Positions 24,869-34,571 are shown, numbered from the stretch's first letter. The stretch: 64,000 nt of DNA from Lentiprolixibacter aurantiacus (GCF_026241225.1 NZ_JAPFQP010000004.1:372001-436000), one strand, 5' to 3'. Numbers and translations: made by a program. The notes: generated by a model not told the origin, from the sequence alone.

Positions 24869-25966
24869 TTAATCAAACCTCAATTTATCGAGGTCGTTGT
24901 AATGCACCTTCTGAAGGATGGTGCCTTTATCCAGTACAAGCACCCCTGGATTAGACCTTACAATGGTCTTTAAGGTGGTTTCATCTGTAAAGTAGAACTC
25001 AAAATCAAGGTTATAACGTTCCCTGAGCGCTGCGCTTTGCTCGTCGCTGGAAGCCGACATCCCTATCACCCTGTAACCCTTTCCACGGGCTTCCTCAGCC
25101 TGTGTTTTTATCTTTTCAAAAGCCTGCAGTTCACTTTTGGCGAGATCATAAGCCACCACCATCACAAGGCCTTTTTCATTTAATAGTTGTTCTGCCTTAT
25201 CTACTCCATTCTGTTCAATGGTAAAGTCGTGAATTGGCGGTTCGTACCCCTTCTGGATTTCCGTGGTTTCCACTCCTATAAATTCTCCATCAACACTTGG
25301 GTACTCCCCATTGGTAACTATAACTTTCTCCTCACCACCCACAGCAAACTTCCAGGCATATTCAAAGATGGCCTTGGGGGCATCATCCGGCACACTCATA
25401 CCCTCCTGAATATTGGCACCAATTTTATACGGTCTGAAATCTATCACAGGGAGGTGGTTAAGAACATGATTGGCATAGCCGATGCAGAGGGCAAGTGACA
25501 AAACTGTCAATCCCATATTCCATTTACCGGAAAACAGGGGCTTAATATGCCGCGCTCCCGCCATGAGCACAAGGATGAGGACAAGCAGCACCACATCCTT
25601 GGTAAAAGACTCCCAGGGCGTGAGTTTGATGGCATCACCAAAACAGCCACAATCTGTGACCTTGTTAAAATAGGCAGAGTAAAAGGTCAGAAAAGTGAAA
25701 AACACGATCATGCCTAAAAGACTCCACAGCGTAATCTTCTTTTTATACCCAATAAGCAAAAGCACACCCAGTATCACTTCCACAATGACCACAAATATGG
25801 ATATGGCCAGAGCATAAGGCATAAACACCGGAAGATCCAGTACACCCTGACTGAAGTATTCTTCCAGTTTAAATGAGAATCCAACCGGATCATTCAGTTT
25901 TATGAAGCCGCTGATAATAAACAGCACTCCAACGGCAATCCGACAAAAATGAACAATATATTTCAT
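24869..25966 (-). CDS. BT_3928-type DoxX/MauE-like membrane protein with thioredoxin-like C-terminus
   Basis: This 365-residue inner-membrane protein has about four helices in the first 140 residues (RIAVGVLFIISGFIKLNDP is the DoxX/MauE start) and a Cys-Gly-Cys motif in TDCGCFGDAIKLTPWESF. A fifth helix follows near residue 150, and then a soluble domain with thioredoxin-like topology (VMVVAYDLAKSEL, YRVIGMSASSD, PGVLVLDKGTILQ). The CxxC of thioredoxin is missing. The membrane domain could carry the redox cysteines and the Trx-fold act as a partner dock; both are inferences. I use ATG 25964-25966; a TTG at 25990 is also possible. It is operonic with the DUF1599 gene and tpiA. Confidence 0.82.
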   Translation of the reverse strand: MKYIVHFCRIAVGVLFIISGFIKLNDPVGFSFKLEEYFSQGVLDLPVFMPYALAISIFVVIVEVILGVLLLIGYKKKITLWSLLGMIVFFTFLTFYSAYFNKVTDCGCFGDAIKLTPWESFTKDVVLLVLILVLMAGARHIKPLFSGKWNMGLTVLSLALCIGYANHVLNHLPVIDFRPYKIGANIQEGMSVPDDAPKAIFEYAWKFAVGGEEKVIVTNGEYPSVDGEFIGVETTEIQKGYEPPIHDFTIEQNGVDKAEQLLNEKGLVMVVAYDLAKSELQAFEKIKTQAEEARGKGYRVIGMSASSDEQSAALRERYNLDFEFYFTDETTLKTIVRSNPGVLVLDKGTILQKVHYNDLDKLRFD

Positions 25967-25970
25967 GGGC

Positions 25971-26516
25971 TTAATGGGTATGGACTTCAAGGTGGATCAA
26001 GGCAAATACCGCATAATTTATAATGTCCTGGTAGTTTGCTTCAATGCCTTCACTAACTAGGGTCTTTCCCTGGTTGTCCTCTATTTGCTTAACGCGAAGC
26101 AGCTTTTGCAGAATAAGGTCTGTCAGTGAACTAACGCGCATATCCCTCCAGGCTTCACCATAATCAAAGTTCTTGTTTTCCATAAGGCCTTTGGTTTCAG
26201 CAATAGCCTTATCATAAAGGCTCAGGGCCTGTTCCGTATTGAGGTCAGGTTCATCTGCTATCCCTTTCTCAATCTGGATCAGGGCCATGACGGCGTAGTT
26301 AATGATCCCCACAAATTCCGGGATTTCACCCTCGTCTACCTTCCGCACCTCGTTTTCCTGCAGGCTCCTTATCCGCTGTGCCTTTATGTAGATCTGATCC
26401 GTCAGGGAAGGCAATCGCAAAATCCGCCAGGCGCTGCCATAATCCGTCATTTTTTTAGAAAAAAGATCGCGGCAATGCGATATGATAGTATCGTATTGTT
26501 GGGAGGTATGCTGCAT
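25971..26516 (-). CDS. DUF1599 protein with tandem repeated domain
   Basis: This 181-residue soluble protein has two copies of one module, residues about 15-90 and 95-170. Each has a (T/F)DYG-x-AWR motif, then LRLPSLTDQI or MRVSSLTDLI, and closes with IINYAV-x-ALI. DUF1599 has no established function, although it looks like a small helical nucleotide-pocket domain. The ATG 26514-26516 was preferred over TTG 26528. It heads the operon through tpiA and clpS and is divergent from folP, with less than 100 bp between the starts. Confidence 0.85.
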   Translation of the reverse strand: MQHTSQQYDTIISHCRDLFSKKMTDYGSAWRILRLPSLTDQIYIKAQRIRSLQENEVRKVDEGEIPEFVGIINYAVMALIQIEKGIADEPDLNTEQALSLYDKAIAETKGLMENKNFDYGEAWRDMRVSSLTDLILQKLLRVKQIEDNQGKTLVSEGIEANYQDIINYAVFALIHLEVHTH

Positions 26517-26608
26517 GGAAAGCTTCAAATTTGTGTAAATTTCGCGTAAATTATTATAATCTTCAAGGTTTTAGATTTAAACTTGCCTATACTTTTTCCA
26601 TTTCTTAA

Positions 26609-27451
26609 ATGCCTCTGAAAAACTCCATGACGTTGAATTGCAAGGGACAACTGATCAGCCTGGAGCCTCCCCTTGTAATGGGTATCCTGAACATTACCCC
26701 GGATTCCTTTTACGACGGGGGTCGCTATCAACAACCAAAACAGGTCCTGAATCAAACTGAAAAAATGCTCAGGGAAGGAGCGGCTTTCATAGACGTGGGC
26801 GCTTACAGTTCACGACCGGGAGCAGACCAGGTCCCCGAAGAGGAAGAATTATCCAGAATACTACCTATAGTAGAATTATTGCTGAAGGAATTTCCCGAGA
26901 TATTACTCTCCATCGACACCTTCCGTAGTAGTGTTGCCAGGGAGTGTATCGCAGCGGGCGCTGCTATGATCAATGATATTTCTGCCGGTAACATGGACCC
27001 TAATATGATGGAAACCATGGGCCGGCTCAAGGTCCCCTATATAATGATGCATATGAGGGGCACACCACAGACCATGAAAAACCTCACAGACTATGAGAAC
27101 CTTTTGGAATCGGTAATGTATTACTTCTCCGAAAAAATAGCACTGGCCAGGGAAGCCGGAATTGTGGACCTTATCCTGGATCCGGGTTTTGGTTTCGCCA
27201 AAACACTGGAGCAGAATTATGAATTGCTAAGGAACCTAAGCCTGTTAAAACAGTTGGATTACCCCCTGCTGGTAGGGGTTAGCCGGAAATCCATGATATA
27301 TAAATTACTGGGATTAAGTCCTGAACAGGCCTTGAACGGTACAACTGCGCTTCATATGTACAGCCTTAGCCGGGGAGCAAGTATCCTGAGAGCACATGAT
27401 GTTAAGGAGGCAGTGGAATGCGTGAGACTACACCAGCAATTGTCAGAATAA
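26609..27451 (+). CDS. folP: Dihydropteroate synthase
   Basis: FolP condenses 6-hydroxymethyl-7,8-dihydropterin pyrophosphate with para-aminobenzoate, a folate step and the sulfonamide target. The 280-residue TIM barrel has the pterin motifs MGILNITPDSFYDGG at residues 24-38, IDVGAYSSRPGA, and MINDISAGNMD. The later motif LDPGFGFAKT and the Lys/Arg site GVSRKSM are present. The start is an ATG with a further ATG 18 bp downstream. The gene is followed 53 bp later by cdaA, a pairing I associate with Bacteroidota genomes. Confidence 0.96.
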   Translation: MPLKNSMTLNCKGQLISLEPPLVMGILNITPDSFYDGGRYQQPKQVLNQTEKMLREGAAFIDVGAYSSRPGADQVPEEEELSRILPIVELLLKEFPEILLSIDTFRSSVARECIAAGAAMINDISAGNMDPNMMETMGRLKVPYIMMHMRGTPQTMKNLTDYENLLESVMYYFSEKIALAREAGIVDLILDPGFGFAKTLEQNYELLRNLSLLKQLDYPLLVGVSRKSMIYKLLGLSPEQALNGTTALHMYSLSRGASILRAHDVKEAVECVRLHQQLSE

Positions 27452-27504
27452 ATGACCGGTAAAGGATAAACCTATTTTTCCTAATTTTACAAAAACGGCA
27501 AGGA

Positions 27505-28290
27505 TTGGAATTTCTCGATTTTCTCGATTTCAAAGTAACAGACGTAATTGATATAGTCCTTGTCGCTATCCTCCTCTATTATATTTACAAACTGGTCCGC
27601 GGAACTGTGGCCATCAATATTTTTATCGGGATTGTCATTGTCTGGGGATTCTGGAAGCTCACGCAATTGCTGGACATGAAAATGATCAGCAGCATGGTGG
27701 GTGGCTTTATGTCTGTAGGACTTATTGCCCTGATCATCGTATTCCAGCAGGAGATCCGGAAGTTCCTGCTGATGATAGGCTCTACCAACCTGGGGAACAA
27801 ACGAGATTTTGCAAAGCGCTTCAAATTCCTGAGGCAGGAAGGTATAACTGTTAAAACAGACCTGCCTGCCATCCTCAATGCCTGCGAGAAAATGAGTAAA
27901 AGCAAAACCGGTGCCATCATAGTCCTTAGACGAAACAATTCTCTTGACTTTGTGAAATCCTCGGGCGACAGGATGTTTGCAGAGGTAAACCAGCCCATAA
28001 TAGAAAGCATCTTTTTCAAGAACAGCCCACTTCACGACGGGGCAGCGGTAATTGAAGATAATATTATAACGGCCACAAGGGTAATACTGCCGGTCTCCAA
28101 TGAGCGCTCCATCCCTTTACGCTTTGGTTTACGACACCGGGCTGCAGTTGGCATTACGGAACGTACAGATGCCATAGCTCTGGTCGTCAGCGAGGAGACA
28201 GGAAACCTCTCTTACATTAAAAACGGGGAATTCAAGATGTATAAAGATCTCAAGGACCTGGAAGGCAAATTGAGAAAAGACCTGCAATAA
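27505..28290 (+). CDS. cdaA: Diadenylate cyclase, CdaA-type
   Basis: CdaA makes c-di-AMP from two ATP at the membrane. Residues about 10-80 hold three hydrophobic helices. The DAC domain follows with both catalytic motifs: SPLHDGAAVI (DGA) near residue 176 and LRFGLRHRAAVGI (RHR) near residue 211. The start is TTG at 27505-27507 with AAGGA immediately before it; no in-frame ATG exists between the preceding stop codon and this TTG. It lies 53 bp after folP, and the next gene starts one base after its stop. Neither glmM nor cdaR is adjacent, which differs from Firmicutes. Confidence 0.93.
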   Translation: MEFLDFLDFKVTDVIDIVLVAILLYYIYKLVRGTVAINIFIGIVIVWGFWKLTQLLDMKMISSMVGGFMSVGLIALIIVFQQEIRKFLLMIGSTNLGNKRDFAKRFKFLRQEGITVKTDLPAILNACEKMSKSKTGAIIVLRRNNSLDFVKSSGDRMFAEVNQPIIESIFFKNSPLHDGAAVIEDNIITATRVILPVSNERSIPLRFGLRHRAAVGITERTDAIALVVSEETGNLSYIKNGEFKMYKDLKDLEGKLRKDLQ

Positions 28291-28291
28291 A

Positions 28292-29074
28292 ATGAAGTGC
28301 AAGAACTGCAATGCAAATCTTCGAACAGATTTCAAGTACTGTCCCGGGTGTGGTGCAAAGGTTGTATTGAAGCGCATTACGTTCAAAGGATTATTCTCCG
28401 ATTTCTTTGAAAGGCTGCTCAACCTGGAAAACAACTTCTTCAAGACAATAGGCCATCTGACCGTCTGGCCCGAAAAAGTGATCACTAGCTATGTAGATGG
28501 GACGAGAAGAAAGTACCTGAACCCCATTAATTATCTGACTATATCTCTGGCACTCTCTGGAATTTTACTTTTCTTTCTAAGGCGGTTCGCACTTGATAAG
28601 ATCAATTTTGATGTCTTTGGAATGGATGTCAGTACTTCTGGGTCTATGAAGGTGATGAATATTGTAATGGAATACAATAACTTCATTTTTCTTTTATATA
28701 TACCAATTATTGCCTTAGCAGGCTACATCACTCTGAATCAAAGGTCTTATAATCTTCCGGAATATATTGTAACCGGAACCTATATTCTGTCCCACACTTC
28801 TTTGCTAACCTTTCCAATAAGCATGATTATAATTCTTGGCTTTCCGGAATCATACATGGCCTATTCCATCTTCAGCCTGTTAATCATGTTGAGTTATACC
28901 CTCTATGTTCTTTTAAGGATACATCGGTACTCTATCACAATAACGTTATTAAGGGGCTTTCTTTTTTGCGCTCTTTATTTGATAGGATATTTTGGATTGT
29001 CAATTGGGATCAACCTTATATTGCTGCTAACCGGACAATTGCAATTTAAAGACTTTCTTCCTCCGGAAGCTTAG
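28292..29074 (+). CDS. DUF3667 membrane protein with N-terminal zinc ribbon
   Basis: This 260-residue protein opens with CKNCNANLRTDFKYCPGCG, a CxxC-x11-CxxC zinc ribbon. The conserved DUF3667 part follows, including NFFKTIGHLTVWPEKVI and RRKYLNPINYLTISLAL, and then about five transmembrane helices. Function is unknown for the family. The start codon follows the cdaA stop by one base, so the two are almost surely co-translated, raising the idea of a link to c-di-AMP. Its last bases overlap the convergent ABC transporter gene by 4 bp. Confidence 0.85.
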   Translation: MKCKNCNANLRTDFKYCPGCGAKVVLKRITFKGLFSDFFERLLNLENNFFKTIGHLTVWPEKVITSYVDGTRRKYLNPINYLTISLALSGILLFFLRRFALDKINFDVFGMDVSTSGSMKVMNIVMEYNNFIFLLYIPIIALAGYITLNQRSYNLPEYIVTGTYILSHTSLLTFPISMIIILGFPESYMAYSIFSLLIMLSYTLYVLLRIHRYSITITLLRGFLFCALYLIGYFGLSIGINLILLLTGQLQFKDFLPPEA

Positions 29075-30837
29075 GCTAGCTCTTCGGCCATAAACTGGGC
29101 CTCGTATAGCTTGCTGTAATAACCGCCTTTTTTGAGGAGTTCCTTGTGCGTTCCGGTTTCAACTACTTGTCCTGCATCCATAACCAGGATCTTATCGGCT
29201 TTCTTAACCGTTGCCAAACGGTGAGCAATAATGATGGAGGTACGCCCCTCAGTAATTTTTTCCGTGGCCTTCTGTATGAGTTGTTCGGTATAGGTATCTA
29301 CAGACGAAGTGGCTTCATCCAGGACCAGGATGCTGGGATTGGTTACATAGGCCCTTAGAAAGGCGATGAGCTGCCGCTGCCCACTGGATAACATGGATCC
29401 ACGCTCTTTTACATTGTACTGGTAACCCCCGGGTAAAGAACTTATGAAATCATGTACCCCAATTTGTCGTGCAGCTTCTTCCACAACCTTTTCCGTAACT
29501 TCAGTATTTCGAAGAGTGATGTTATTGGCGATGGTATCGGCGAATAAAAATACATCCTGAAGTACTACGGCTATATTCTTTCGTAATGTAGATAACCGAT
29601 AATCGCGGATGTTTACCCCATCAAGGAGGATGGCCCCGGCGTTGATCTCATAAAAGCGGTTGAGCAGGTTGATAATGGTAGACTTTCCAGCCCCTGTAGC
29701 GCCAACAATAGCTATGGTTTCCCCGGCATTGACTTTAAAGCTTACGCCATGCAGTACTTCCTCTTCTTCCAGATACCCAAAGCGCACCTGGTCGAACTGG
29801 ATTTCCCCTCGCATATGTTCAATTTGCCGTGTGCCCCGGTCCTCGATATGGCTGTCTGTATCCAAAATCTTGAAAACCCGGTTGGCTGCCACCATACCCA
29901 TTTGCAGGGTGTTGAACTTGTCTGCAATCTGGCGCAAGGGCCTGAAGAGCATTTCTATCAGGAGGATAAAAGCAAAAACTGTCCCAAACTCATCGGGATT
30001 CAGCCCGGCTACGTTTTGCAAACCACCATACCAGACAATCAGTCCAATAGCCACAGAGGAAACAATCTCAGCCACAGGAAAAAAGAAGGAATTGTACCAT
30101 ACCGTTTTTAACCAGGCATCGCGGTGTTTCTCATTGATATCCCTGAACTTCCTGCTTTCAATATCTTCCCTGGTAAACAATTGAACGATCTTCATACCGG
30201 TTAGTCGCTCCTGCACAAAAGAATTCAGGTTGGAAACCTGGGCGCGCACCTCTATAAAGGCCTTCTTCATAGCCTGCTGGAATAATCGAGTAGCATAGAG
30301 GATGATAGGTAGAAGGGCGAAGACAATCAGTGATAGTTTCCAGTTCAGGTAGATCATAACAGTTGCAGCTACCAGCATCTTTAATAAATCGGCCACAATA
30401 ACAAAAAAACCCTGGCTGAAGATTTCCCCTATACGTTGCATATCGGCCACTGCCCGGGTTACCAGAACTCCCACGGAAGAATTGTCAAAATACTTCATCC
30501 TGAAGCTGATCATGTGCCGGAACAACTTCATGCGGATATCGCGTATTACGGACTCCCCTACCCAATTTGCGTAATAGTTAAACAACAACTGGCATATTAC
30601 CTGTCCCAGGAGTACAACCCCCATGGCAATGGAATAATAGATCAGTTTATCCGCATTCTTTTGGAGCAGGGCTTCGTCTACAATCTGTTTGAGGAATAAG
30701 GCTGACAAAACGGCGAATACGGACAACAAAATAGCCGCAAGGGATACACCCAAAAAGGTAAAACGATAAGGCCTGGTATATGCCAGTACTCGCTTGAATA
30801 GCCTGAAATCAAATGCTTTTCCCGTCTCCCTGTCCAT
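29071..30837 (-). CDS. ABC exporter, fused permease and ATPase (MsbA/MDR type)
   Basis: This 588-residue half-transporter has six helices in residues 1-330 and an ATPase domain after about 345. The Walker A GATGAGKST, the Q-loop DVFLFADTI, the signature LSSGQRQ, Walker B ILVLDEATSSVD and the switch His in IIAHRL are all intact. It should homodimerise in the inner membrane and export a lipid or drug-like molecule; the substrate is unknown. It follows truA by 4 bp, so it is in the same transcript, and it is convergent with the DUF3667 gene. Confidence 0.92.
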   Translation of the reverse strand: MDRETGKAFDFRLFKRVLAYTRPYRFTFLGVSLAAILLSVFAVLSALFLKQIVDEALLQKNADKLIYYSIAMGVVLLGQVICQLLFNYYANWVGESVIRDIRMKLFRHMISFRMKYFDNSSVGVLVTRAVADMQRIGEIFSQGFFVIVADLLKMLVAATVMIYLNWKLSLIVFALLPIILYATRLFQQAMKKAFIEVRAQVSNLNSFVQERLTGMKIVQLFTREDIESRKFRDINEKHRDAWLKTVWYNSFFFPVAEIVSSVAIGLIVWYGGLQNVAGLNPDEFGTVFAFILLIEMLFRPLRQIADKFNTLQMGMVAANRVFKILDTDSHIEDRGTRQIEHMRGEIQFDQVRFGYLEEEEVLHGVSFKVNAGETIAIVGATGAGKSTIINLLNRFYEINAGAILLDGVNIRDYRLSTLRKNIAVVLQDVFLFADTIANNITLRNTEVTEKVVEEAARQIGVHDFISSLPGGYQYNVKERGSMLSSGQRQLIAFLRAYVTNPSILVLDEATSSVDTYTEQLIQKATEKITEGRTSIIIAHRLATVKKADKILVMDAGQVVETGTHKELLKKGGYYSKLYEAQFMAEELA

Positions 30838-30841
30838 CCGT

Positions 30842-31579
30842 TTAAAGTATACCCTCGGGGTATTCTACACGTGTCAAATATAACCCTTTTGCAGGGACAG
30901 AGACGCCGGCCTCACTCCTATCCTTGCTTTTTATAATAGCTTTAACATCTTCCAGGCTGAGCTTTCCAAGTCCAACATCGAGCAGGGTTCCCACAACAGC
31001 CCTGACCATGTTGCGGAGAAAACGGTCTGCCGTGATATGGAATACCAGCAAATCGCCATCCTCCTTCCAATAAGCCGAAGTAATTTCGCAATTAAAGGTC
31101 TGCACGTCTGTATTGCTTTTTGAAAAGCACTCAAAATCACGGTATGACTTCAGCACAGTAGCCGCCTCGTTCATCCTTGCCACATCAAGGGGGCGTTGCA
31201 TCAGATAGGCCCGGTCTCGCAGAAAGGGATCCTTCCTTTTCGTGACATGATATTCATAAGAGCGGGAAATTGCACTGAAGCGGGCATGTGCGTCTTCAGG
31301 AGTTAAATACAATCCGTTTACGGCTATATCATCCGGCAGAAAGCGGTTGAGACGGTGTTCCAGGTCAGAGGGAAGGCCCAGGTCTGTATCGAAATGGGCG
31401 TAGATCTCCCGGGCATGAACTCCGGTATCTGTCCTCCCGGCCCCTACTATCGAAATAGGGCATCTCATCAGTGTGGTAAGGGCATCTTCAACTACCTCCT
31501 GCACGGAAATGGCATTGGGTTGCCGCTGCCAGCCGTGATAAGCTTCACCAAAATATGAGAGGGATAAAAAGTATCTCAA
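30842..31579 (-). CDS. truA: tRNA pseudouridine synthase A
   Basis: TruA makes pseudouridine at positions 38-40 of the anticodon stem. The 245-residue protein has the catalytic Asp in GAGRTDTGVHARE near residue 52, plus FHITADRFLRNMVR and GLYLTRVEYPE. The start is TTG at 31577-31579, giving MRYFLSLSYFGEAYHGWQ, the typical start of the family; no ATG is available at that point. The gene is the first of a two-gene unit with the ABC exporter, divergent from a phosphoesterase gene. Confidence 0.94.
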   Translation of the reverse strand: MRYFLSLSYFGEAYHGWQRQPNAISVQEVVEDALTTLMRCPISIVGAGRTDTGVHAREIYAHFDTDLGLPSDLEHRLNRFLPDDIAVNGLYLTPEDAHARFSAISRSYEYHVTKRKDPFLRDRAYLMQRPLDVARMNEAATVLKSYRDFECFSKSNTDVQTFNCEITSAYWKEDGDLLVFHITADRFLRNMVRAVVGTLLDVGLGKLSLEDVKAIIKSKDRSEAGVSVPAKGLYLTRVEYPEGIL

Positions 31580-31654
31580 CGAATCTACTAATTTTGCAAG
31601 CGTAAAGATAATGAAGTAGTACCATCTGATCCTCCACAGTTCAAAGTATTATCC

Positions 31655-32149
31655 ATGACACGTATACTCCTGTTATCAGACACCCATGGGCATATGGATG
31701 AGAACATCCTGAAATACGCCAGAATGGCCGATGAAGTCTGGCATGCCGGCGACATAGGTTCTCTGGAAGTTACAGATCAGCTGGCAGACATTACCCGGGT
31801 AAGGGCTGTATATGGGAATATTGACAATGCCATTATTCAAAAGGAATTTCCGTTAGACCAGAAGTTTAACTGCGAGCAGGTTTCTGTATGGATGACCCAT
31901 ATTGGCGGCTACCCGGACCGGTATAACCCAAGGGTCAGGAAAGAAATCAAATCAAAGCCTCCCAGACTCTTCATAAGTGGGCATTCTCACATACTCAAAG
32001 TTCAATGGGATAAAAAGCTGGATCTCCTCCATATGAATCCCGGGGCATGCGGAAAACAGGGGTTTCACCAGGTGAGGACAATGCTTCGGTTTGTTATTGA
32101 TGGGAAGGAAATAAAGGACCTGGAAGTCATAGAGCTGGGGAAACGGTAA
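31655..32149 (+). CDS. Metallophosphoesterase, YfcE/MJ0936 type
   Basis: This 164-residue calcineurin-like enzyme has all the metal motifs in order: LLLSDTHGH (DxH), EVWHAGDIGS (GDxx), YGNIDN (GNxD), MTHIGGYP and SGHSH. The family hydrolyses phosphodiesters or phosphomonoesters, and no specific substrate is apparent. The protein has no signal peptide, so it is cytoplasmic. The gene is followed by a terminator shared with the convergent DUF4293 gene. Confidence 0.9.
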   Translation: MTRILLLSDTHGHMDENILKYARMADEVWHAGDIGSLEVTDQLADITRVRAVYGNIDNAIIQKEFPLDQKFNCEQVSVWMTHIGGYPDRYNPRVRKEIKSKPPRLFISGHSHILKVQWDKKLDLLHMNPGACGKQGFHQVRTMLRFVIDGKEIKDLEVIELGKR

Positions 32150-32183
32150 AAAACCAGGTTTCAGCGCTAAGTTTCTAAAGCAA

Positions 32184-32217
32184 AAAACCCTGACGAAGCC
32201 AGGCTTGCCAGGGTTTT
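32184..32217. terminator. Bidirectional terminator, phosphoesterase and DUF4293 genes
   Basis: AAAACCCTG pairs with CAGGGTTTT, with an inner stem AAGCC-A-GGCTT. A and T runs on both sides let it act on either strand between two convergent genes. Confidence 0.8.
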
Positions 32218-32245
32218 ACGCACTAATACTACTAAGATGTCAGGT

Positions 32246-32653
32246 TCAACGTAAGCGGTCCACAGATTTTACGAGATCTTCATCCTTTTTGATGGCCTTG
32301 TTAGCCAGGGCCAGAAAAACGATAGAAAAAATCGGAATCAACATCCCAATACCTTTCTCAGAAACCGAGGTTTCTCCAGATAAACTTAGGGACCGGTAAA
32401 CGAAAAATCCTAGTAAAAAAAGGTTCAATATGAGGTTCAACCGGTTTAAAACAAACTGGTTTTTTCGATTCTTGTATAAAAAAACAGCAATAAGCGCCAG
32501 AACTGCTACCACCATAAACACGGCAGCTATCCATAACGCCTCACTAGCGTAAACGGCATTTCCATTCTCCGACCAGAGCGGTAACCAGAATGGCAGAACC
32601 CCGGAAAGTATGGCCGTGATGATCAAATAAACAGTCTGAATGCGTTGTATCAC
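32246..32653 (-). CDS. DUF4293 membrane protein
   Basis: This 135-residue protein starts with MIQRIQTVYLIITAILSG, a typical DUF4293 beginning, and has four transmembrane helices at about residues 8-26, 42-60, 73-87 and 103-118. The final 15 residues are charged (KKDEDLVKSVDRL). Function is unknown. CAAAAATA at 32673-32680 reads as a minus-strand -7 box 19 bp upstream. The gene is divergent from rho across a 312-bp gap. Confidence 0.85.
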   Translation of the reverse strand: MIQRIQTVYLIITAILSGVLPFWLPLWSENGNAVYASEALWIAAVFMVVAVLALIAVFLYKNRKNQFVLNRLNLILNLFLLGFFVYRSLSLSGETSVSEKGIGMLIPIFSIVFLALANKAIKKDEDLVKSVDRLR

Positions 32654-32965
32654 CGCTTTTGAATTAGAGATGCAAAAATACGGCAGTTTTTATTTCCTGA
32701 AAATCAAATCAACCTAAATTTCATAAAATTCGCTAACTGAGCTATAGAAGGTTCTGCCACAAAGAAATAGCAGAATAAATAAATATCCTTTCACAGAATT
32801 CACATCGTATCAATTCTTCATATACAATAAACAGAAAAGTGAAAAATAATTCGTATTATTGCCTCGTTATTAGTTAGATCACTTACCGCCTGGGAATTCT
32901 TTCCCAAGTAATACCCAAATAACAACACACTTCATCTTAGTTAAGTTTAATTTATTCAATACTGA
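32654..32965. promoter_or_regulatory. rho leader region
   Basis: This 312-bp gap has no ORF. It holds a minus-strand -7 box at 32673-32680 for DUF4293 and a plus-strand near-match TATTATTG at 32853-32860. A hairpin TGGGAA-TTCT-TTCCCA follows at 32891-32906. The rho leader would be about 100 nt. Rho is known to autoregulate through its leader in other bacteria; no specific site can be claimed here. Confidence 0.4.
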
Positions 32966-34552
32966 ATGTTTGAGATTTCAGAACTAAAGGGAAAAAAACT
33001 CCCGGAATTACAAGAAATTGCCAAAAGCCTTAAAGTACCCAAGTACAAATCATTAAAAAAACTGGATCTGGTTTATCAGATTCTGGATGTGCAGGCAAGT
33101 AACCCCAGTGCCGTAAAAACGGTTGCGACATCGGACGAAAAGACCGAGGCAGCCCCAAAACCAAAGCGCGTTCCAGCGACCAAGGGGCATGATAGAAAGC
33201 CTAAAAAAGAGGAACCCAACAAAACAGAACCTGACAATAAGGAACCTGAAAACAAAGGTCAGAAGAAAGGCGGCCAGAACGAAGATCGTCGCCAGAAGAG
33301 AGACCAACAAAAAGGGGGTGGACCTCACAAGCAACAGGGAAAACCAAGACAGCACCAGAAGAGAGATAATCAGGAAGGCAAAAGCAGCAATTTTGACAAA
33401 GATTTAAGGAATAAATACAAGCAGCCCGAATACGAGTTCGATAGCATTATCGCCAGCGAAGGAGTGCTTGACATTATGCAGGATGGCTACGGATTCCTGC
33501 GTTCCTCGGATTACAATTATCTTTCATCACCTGACGATATTTACGTATCTCAGTCGCAGATCAGGCTGTTTGGCCTGAAGACCGGCGATACGGTATTAGG
33601 TAATGTCCGTCCGCCAAAAGAGGGCGAAAAGTATTTTCCGCTGATCAAAGTAAACAAGATCAATGGCCTGGATCCACAGGTAGTCAGGGATCGAGTGGCG
33701 TTTGAACATCTTACACCCCTTTTTCCCGATGAAAAATTCAACCTGGCGGAAAGACAAAGCAATATATCTACCCGGATTATAGATCTGTTCTCCCCCATCG
33801 GAAAAGGACAAAGGGGTATGATTGTGGCTCAGCCCAAAACAGGTAAGACCATGCTGCTGAAAGATATCGCCAATGCCATAGCAGCCAACCACCCTGAAGT
33901 ATATCAGATTGTCCTGCTTATTGATGAACGTCCGGAAGAGGTAACCGATATGCAGCGCAATGTACGCGGGGAAGTGGTAGCTTCTACTTTTGACAAGGAG
34001 GCTACTGAGCACGTTCGCGTGGCCAACATTGTGCTCGAAAAGGCCAAGCGTCTTGTAGAGTGCGGTCATGATGTGGTTATCCTGCTGGATTCCATTACAC
34101 GTCTAGCACGGGCATACAATACGGTTCAACCCGCTTCCGGAAAGGTACTTAGTGGAGGGGTTGACGCAAATGCCCTGCATAAACCCAAAAGGTTTTTCGG
34201 AGCGGCACGTAATATCGAAAATGGCGGATCCCTTTCCATTATAGCCACTGCGCTTACGGAAACAGGATCTAAAATGGACGAAGTGATCTTTGAGGAATTC
34301 AAAGGAACAGGTAACATGGAATTGCAGCTGGACAGAAGGATCAGTAACCGCAGGATCTTCCCTGCTATTGACCTGGTATCTTCTTCAACGCGAAGAGACG
34401 ACCTGCTGCATGATGAAAATACGGTTCAGCGCATGTGGATTCTGCGCAAGTACCTGGCAGATATGAACCCAATAGAAGCCATGGAATTTATGGAACAGCG
34501 CATTAAGCAAACCAGGGATAACAATGAATTCCTGATGACCATGAATCAATAG
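32966..34552 (+). CDS. rho: Transcription termination factor Rho, with long basic insertion
   Basis: Rho is the hexameric RNA helicase that ends transcription. The 528-residue protein has an N-terminal Rho-N helix-extension domain (residues 1-45). About 100 residues of low-complexity Lys/Glu/Gln/Asn sequence follow (residues 50-150), which E. coli Rho lacks and many Bacteroidota have. The cold-shock-like RNA domain shows [16 protein letters not shown] and [14 protein letters not shown]. The ATPase core has Walker [15 protein letters not shown] near residue 290, [16 protein letters not shown], and the R-loop and Q-loop regions. A terminator follows 20 bp after the stop. The gene is monocistronic. 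Confidence 0.97.
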   Translation: MFEISELKGKKLPELQEIAKSLKVPKYKSLKKLDLVYQILDVQASNPSAVKTVATSDEKTEAAPKPKRVPATKGHDRKPKKEEPNKTEPDNKEPENKGQKKGGQNEDRRQKRDQQKGGGPHKQQGKPRQHQKRDNQEGKSSNFDKDLRNKYKQPEYEFDSIIASEGVLDIMQDGYGFLRSSDYNYLSSPDDIYVSQSQIRLFGLKTGDTVLGNVRPPKEGEKYFPLIKVNKINGLDPQVVRDRVAFEHLTPLFPDEKFNLAERQSNISTRIIDLFSPIGKGQRGMIVAQPKTGKTMLLKDIANAIAANHPEVYQIVLLIDERPEEVTDMQRNVRGEVVASTFDKEATEHVRVANIVLEKAKRLVECGHDVVILLDSITRLARAYNTVQPASGKVLSGGVDANALHKPKRFFGAARNIENGGSLSIIATALTETGSKMDEVIFEEFKGTGNMELQLDRRISNRRIFPAIDLVSSSTRRDDLLHDENTVQRMWILRKYLADMNPIEAMEFMEQRIKQTRDNNEFLMTMNQ

Positions 34553-34571
34553 GTATTCACCAATATAAATT

